Positions 5,993-6,708 of a DNA stretch of 6,708 bases are shown here, piece by piece. How positions within the stretch are numbered: the first letter of the stretch is position 1; every line of letters begins with the position of its first letter. Origin of the DNA: Syntrophomonas sp. (GTDB lineage: Bacteria; Bacillota; Syntrophomonadia; Syntrophomonadales; Syntrophomonadaceae); the NCBI GenBank assembly GCA_028693695.1, contig JAQUUV010000114.1, forward strand, positions 1 to 6,708, written 5' to 3'. A model generated the notes under the pieces. It did no database searches. It saw nothing but the letters and a program-made list of their open reading frames with translations, and was not told where the DNA came from. The translations under genes and the position numbers were made by a program.

Positions 5993-6454
5993 CTATACTG
6001 GTTTTTCGGCAAGAATTATCTTTTTCATCACCATTTCCGCTACTTGCCCTGTTATATATACACATTGCTTGATATGCTCTGCATCACCAAACTCAAATTT
6101 CTTGATCAATACCCTGCAGCAGGTGCTGCGAAACTCCTTTTTAAATTCATCATGCAATTCTTTAGAGACCCGGAACATATCTGGCATTTCTGCTCTTGGT
6201 ACTGTACGGCCAAACTTTAGCCCAAGAGCCATGACTCCGCCGGATAGAGCCCCGCAAGCACAACCGGCAGTTCCCATACCTACTGGAAAACCCGAAGCCA
6301 TCTTTACTGCTTCAGCAGGCATTGGTCTTCCTAAATAATCATTGACCACCGTAAACACCGCCTCGGAACACAGGTAATCGCCATCCCTGTAAAGGTTTTC
6401 CGCGCGCTTTCTGGAATCATTAATTATCTTTTGTTCTTTGTCGTTAAATTCCAT
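5993..6454 (-). CDS. C_GCAxxG_C_C family putative redox-active protein
   Basis: This is a small 153-residue soluble protein with six cysteines: Cys29 (DYLCSEAV), Cys65 and Cys67 (GTAGCACGALSGG), Cys112 and Cys113 (RSTCCRVL), and Cys131. The order of a CSE motif, a glycine-rich GCACGALSGG loop, and spaced C-terminal cysteines is that of the C_GCAxxG_C_C family. That family is common in anaerobes and is thought to be redox-active or to bind a cofactor, but its biochemical role is not established. No signal peptide or membrane segment is visible. The start is ATG at 6454, seven bases after GGAGGG; an in-frame TTG at 6475 lies upstream of that ribosome binding site and is rejected. The gene converges on cadA and forms its own unit. 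Family assignment is good; a link to metal or selenium handling would be speculation. The stop is TAG. Confidence 0.8.
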   Translation of the reverse strand: MEFNDKEQKIINDSRKRAENLYRDGDYLCSEAVFTVVNDYLGRPMPAEAVKMASGFPVGMGTAGCACGALSGGVMALGLKFGRTVPRAEMPDMFRVSKELHDEFKKEFRSTCCRVLIKKFEFGDAEHIKQCVYITGQVAEMVMKKIILAEKPV

Positions 6455-6552
6455 TGTGCATCCCTCCAAAACCAATCTAATTAATAATTCAACGCGACAA
6501 ACCTTATTCCTCTCACTTTATTAATATATAACCAATTGGCATATTCTATGAA
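6455..6552 (-). other. Leader and likely promoter region of the C_GCAxxG_C_C gene
   Basis: This short AT-rich stretch separates the redox-type gene from the recombinase end. A weak minus-strand promoter may be present: TTCATA (6551-6546) and TATATA (6529-6524) are 16 bp apart. I see no further structure. Confidence 0.3.
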
Positions 6553-6708
6553 CTAAGCTTTAAACATCGTACCACCTTTAAAGACAAATTGGATGTCATC
6601 TGCGCTATGGACTATTATCTTATCAACTGCCGCCACCCACAGCTTATCATCAAACTCATCGACCACAAGCTGGCGGGTTTCGATTTCCCGAATAAACCTT
6701 TCCAGTGT
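6553..6708 (-). CDS. C-terminal end of a serine site-specific recombinase, cut by window edge
   Basis: Only the last 51 residues are inside the window, ending in a TAG at 6555-6553. The visible part reads QLVVDEFDDKLWVAAVDK followed by IIVHSADDIQFVFKGGTMF. This resembles the C-terminal tail found in many large serine recombinases of Firmicutes, where FDxxLWxxxVxKIxVHxxxxxxFxFKxGT is common. The catalytic serine domain would lie beyond the right edge. Such enzymes integrate or excise phages, conjugative elements and cassette-type islands, so a mobile element or its remnant probably starts to the right. Whether the gene is intact cannot be seen. Identification rests on a short, moderately conserved tail. 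Confidence 0.65.
   Translation of the reverse strand, partial: TLERFIREIETRQLVVDEFDDKLWVAAVDKIIVHSADDIQFVFKGGTMFKA

Noticed and set aside
5922..6338. 138-codon plus-strand open frame
   Set aside because: It is antisense to the C_GCAxxG_C_C gene, which has a good start and family motifs.

Overview
The window looks like a chromosomal fragment from a low-to-mid GC anaerobic Firmicute, most likely a clostridial or Peptococcaceae-type organism. This is an inference from strong GGAGG-type ribosome binding sites, TTG starts, CadC/ArsR regulators, a LarE-type PP-loop operon and a C_GCAxxG_C_C redox protein. No rRNA, tRNA or CRISPR is visible.

Layout, left to right. (1) 1-270, minus: the start of an ArsR-family arsenic-type repressor. 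Its promoter (330-357) has a palindromic candidate operator filling the -35/-10 spacer. (2) 271-719: no convincing protein gene. A minus-strand intrinsic terminator sits at 503-542, with a possible promoter at 667-694. (3) 720-2537, minus: a two-gene operon of larE and a second PP-loop ATPase fused to an NFACT-like domain. Both are sulfur-transfer-type enzymes with conserved cysteines. (4) 2538-2838: a divergent intergenic region with a perfect 16-bp palindrome and a good promoter for cadC. (5) 2839-5832, plus: a cadC-cadA heavy-metal efflux operon. (6) 5833-5992: a strong hairpin between convergent genes. (7) 5993-6454, minus: a C_GCAxxG_C_C family protein. (8) 6553 to the right edge, minus: the C-terminus of a serine recombinase, marking the edge of a mobile element.

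The main discovery is in cadA. Automatic gene calling splits it into three open frames separated by two in-phase TGA codons (3538-3540 and 3754-3756). It reads as one 857-codon gene: three tandem heavy-metal-associated (HMA) domains followed by a complete P1B-2 (Zn/Cd/Pb) ATPase. In the first HMA domain the metal-binding motif is GITCMDC with a TGT codon. In the second and third domains the codon for the first cysteine is exactly TGA, giving GIT-U-MDC. The simplest reading is a selenoprotein metal pump with two selenocysteines (Sec94 and Sec166) as metal ligands in UxxC motifs. The three domains are 216-bp tandem repeats. Units 2 and 3 share identical DNA over 100 bp covering the TGA. A stem-loop just after each TGA forms in the two Sec repeats but much less well in the Cys repeat, which is what a bacterial SECIS element would look like.

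Together the plus-strand operon would be a CadC-controlled exporter of soft metals with unusually soft (selenolate) ligands in its cytosolic metal-capture domains. An arsenic-type regulator and a recombinase end nearby suggest an accessory metal-resistance neighbourhood.
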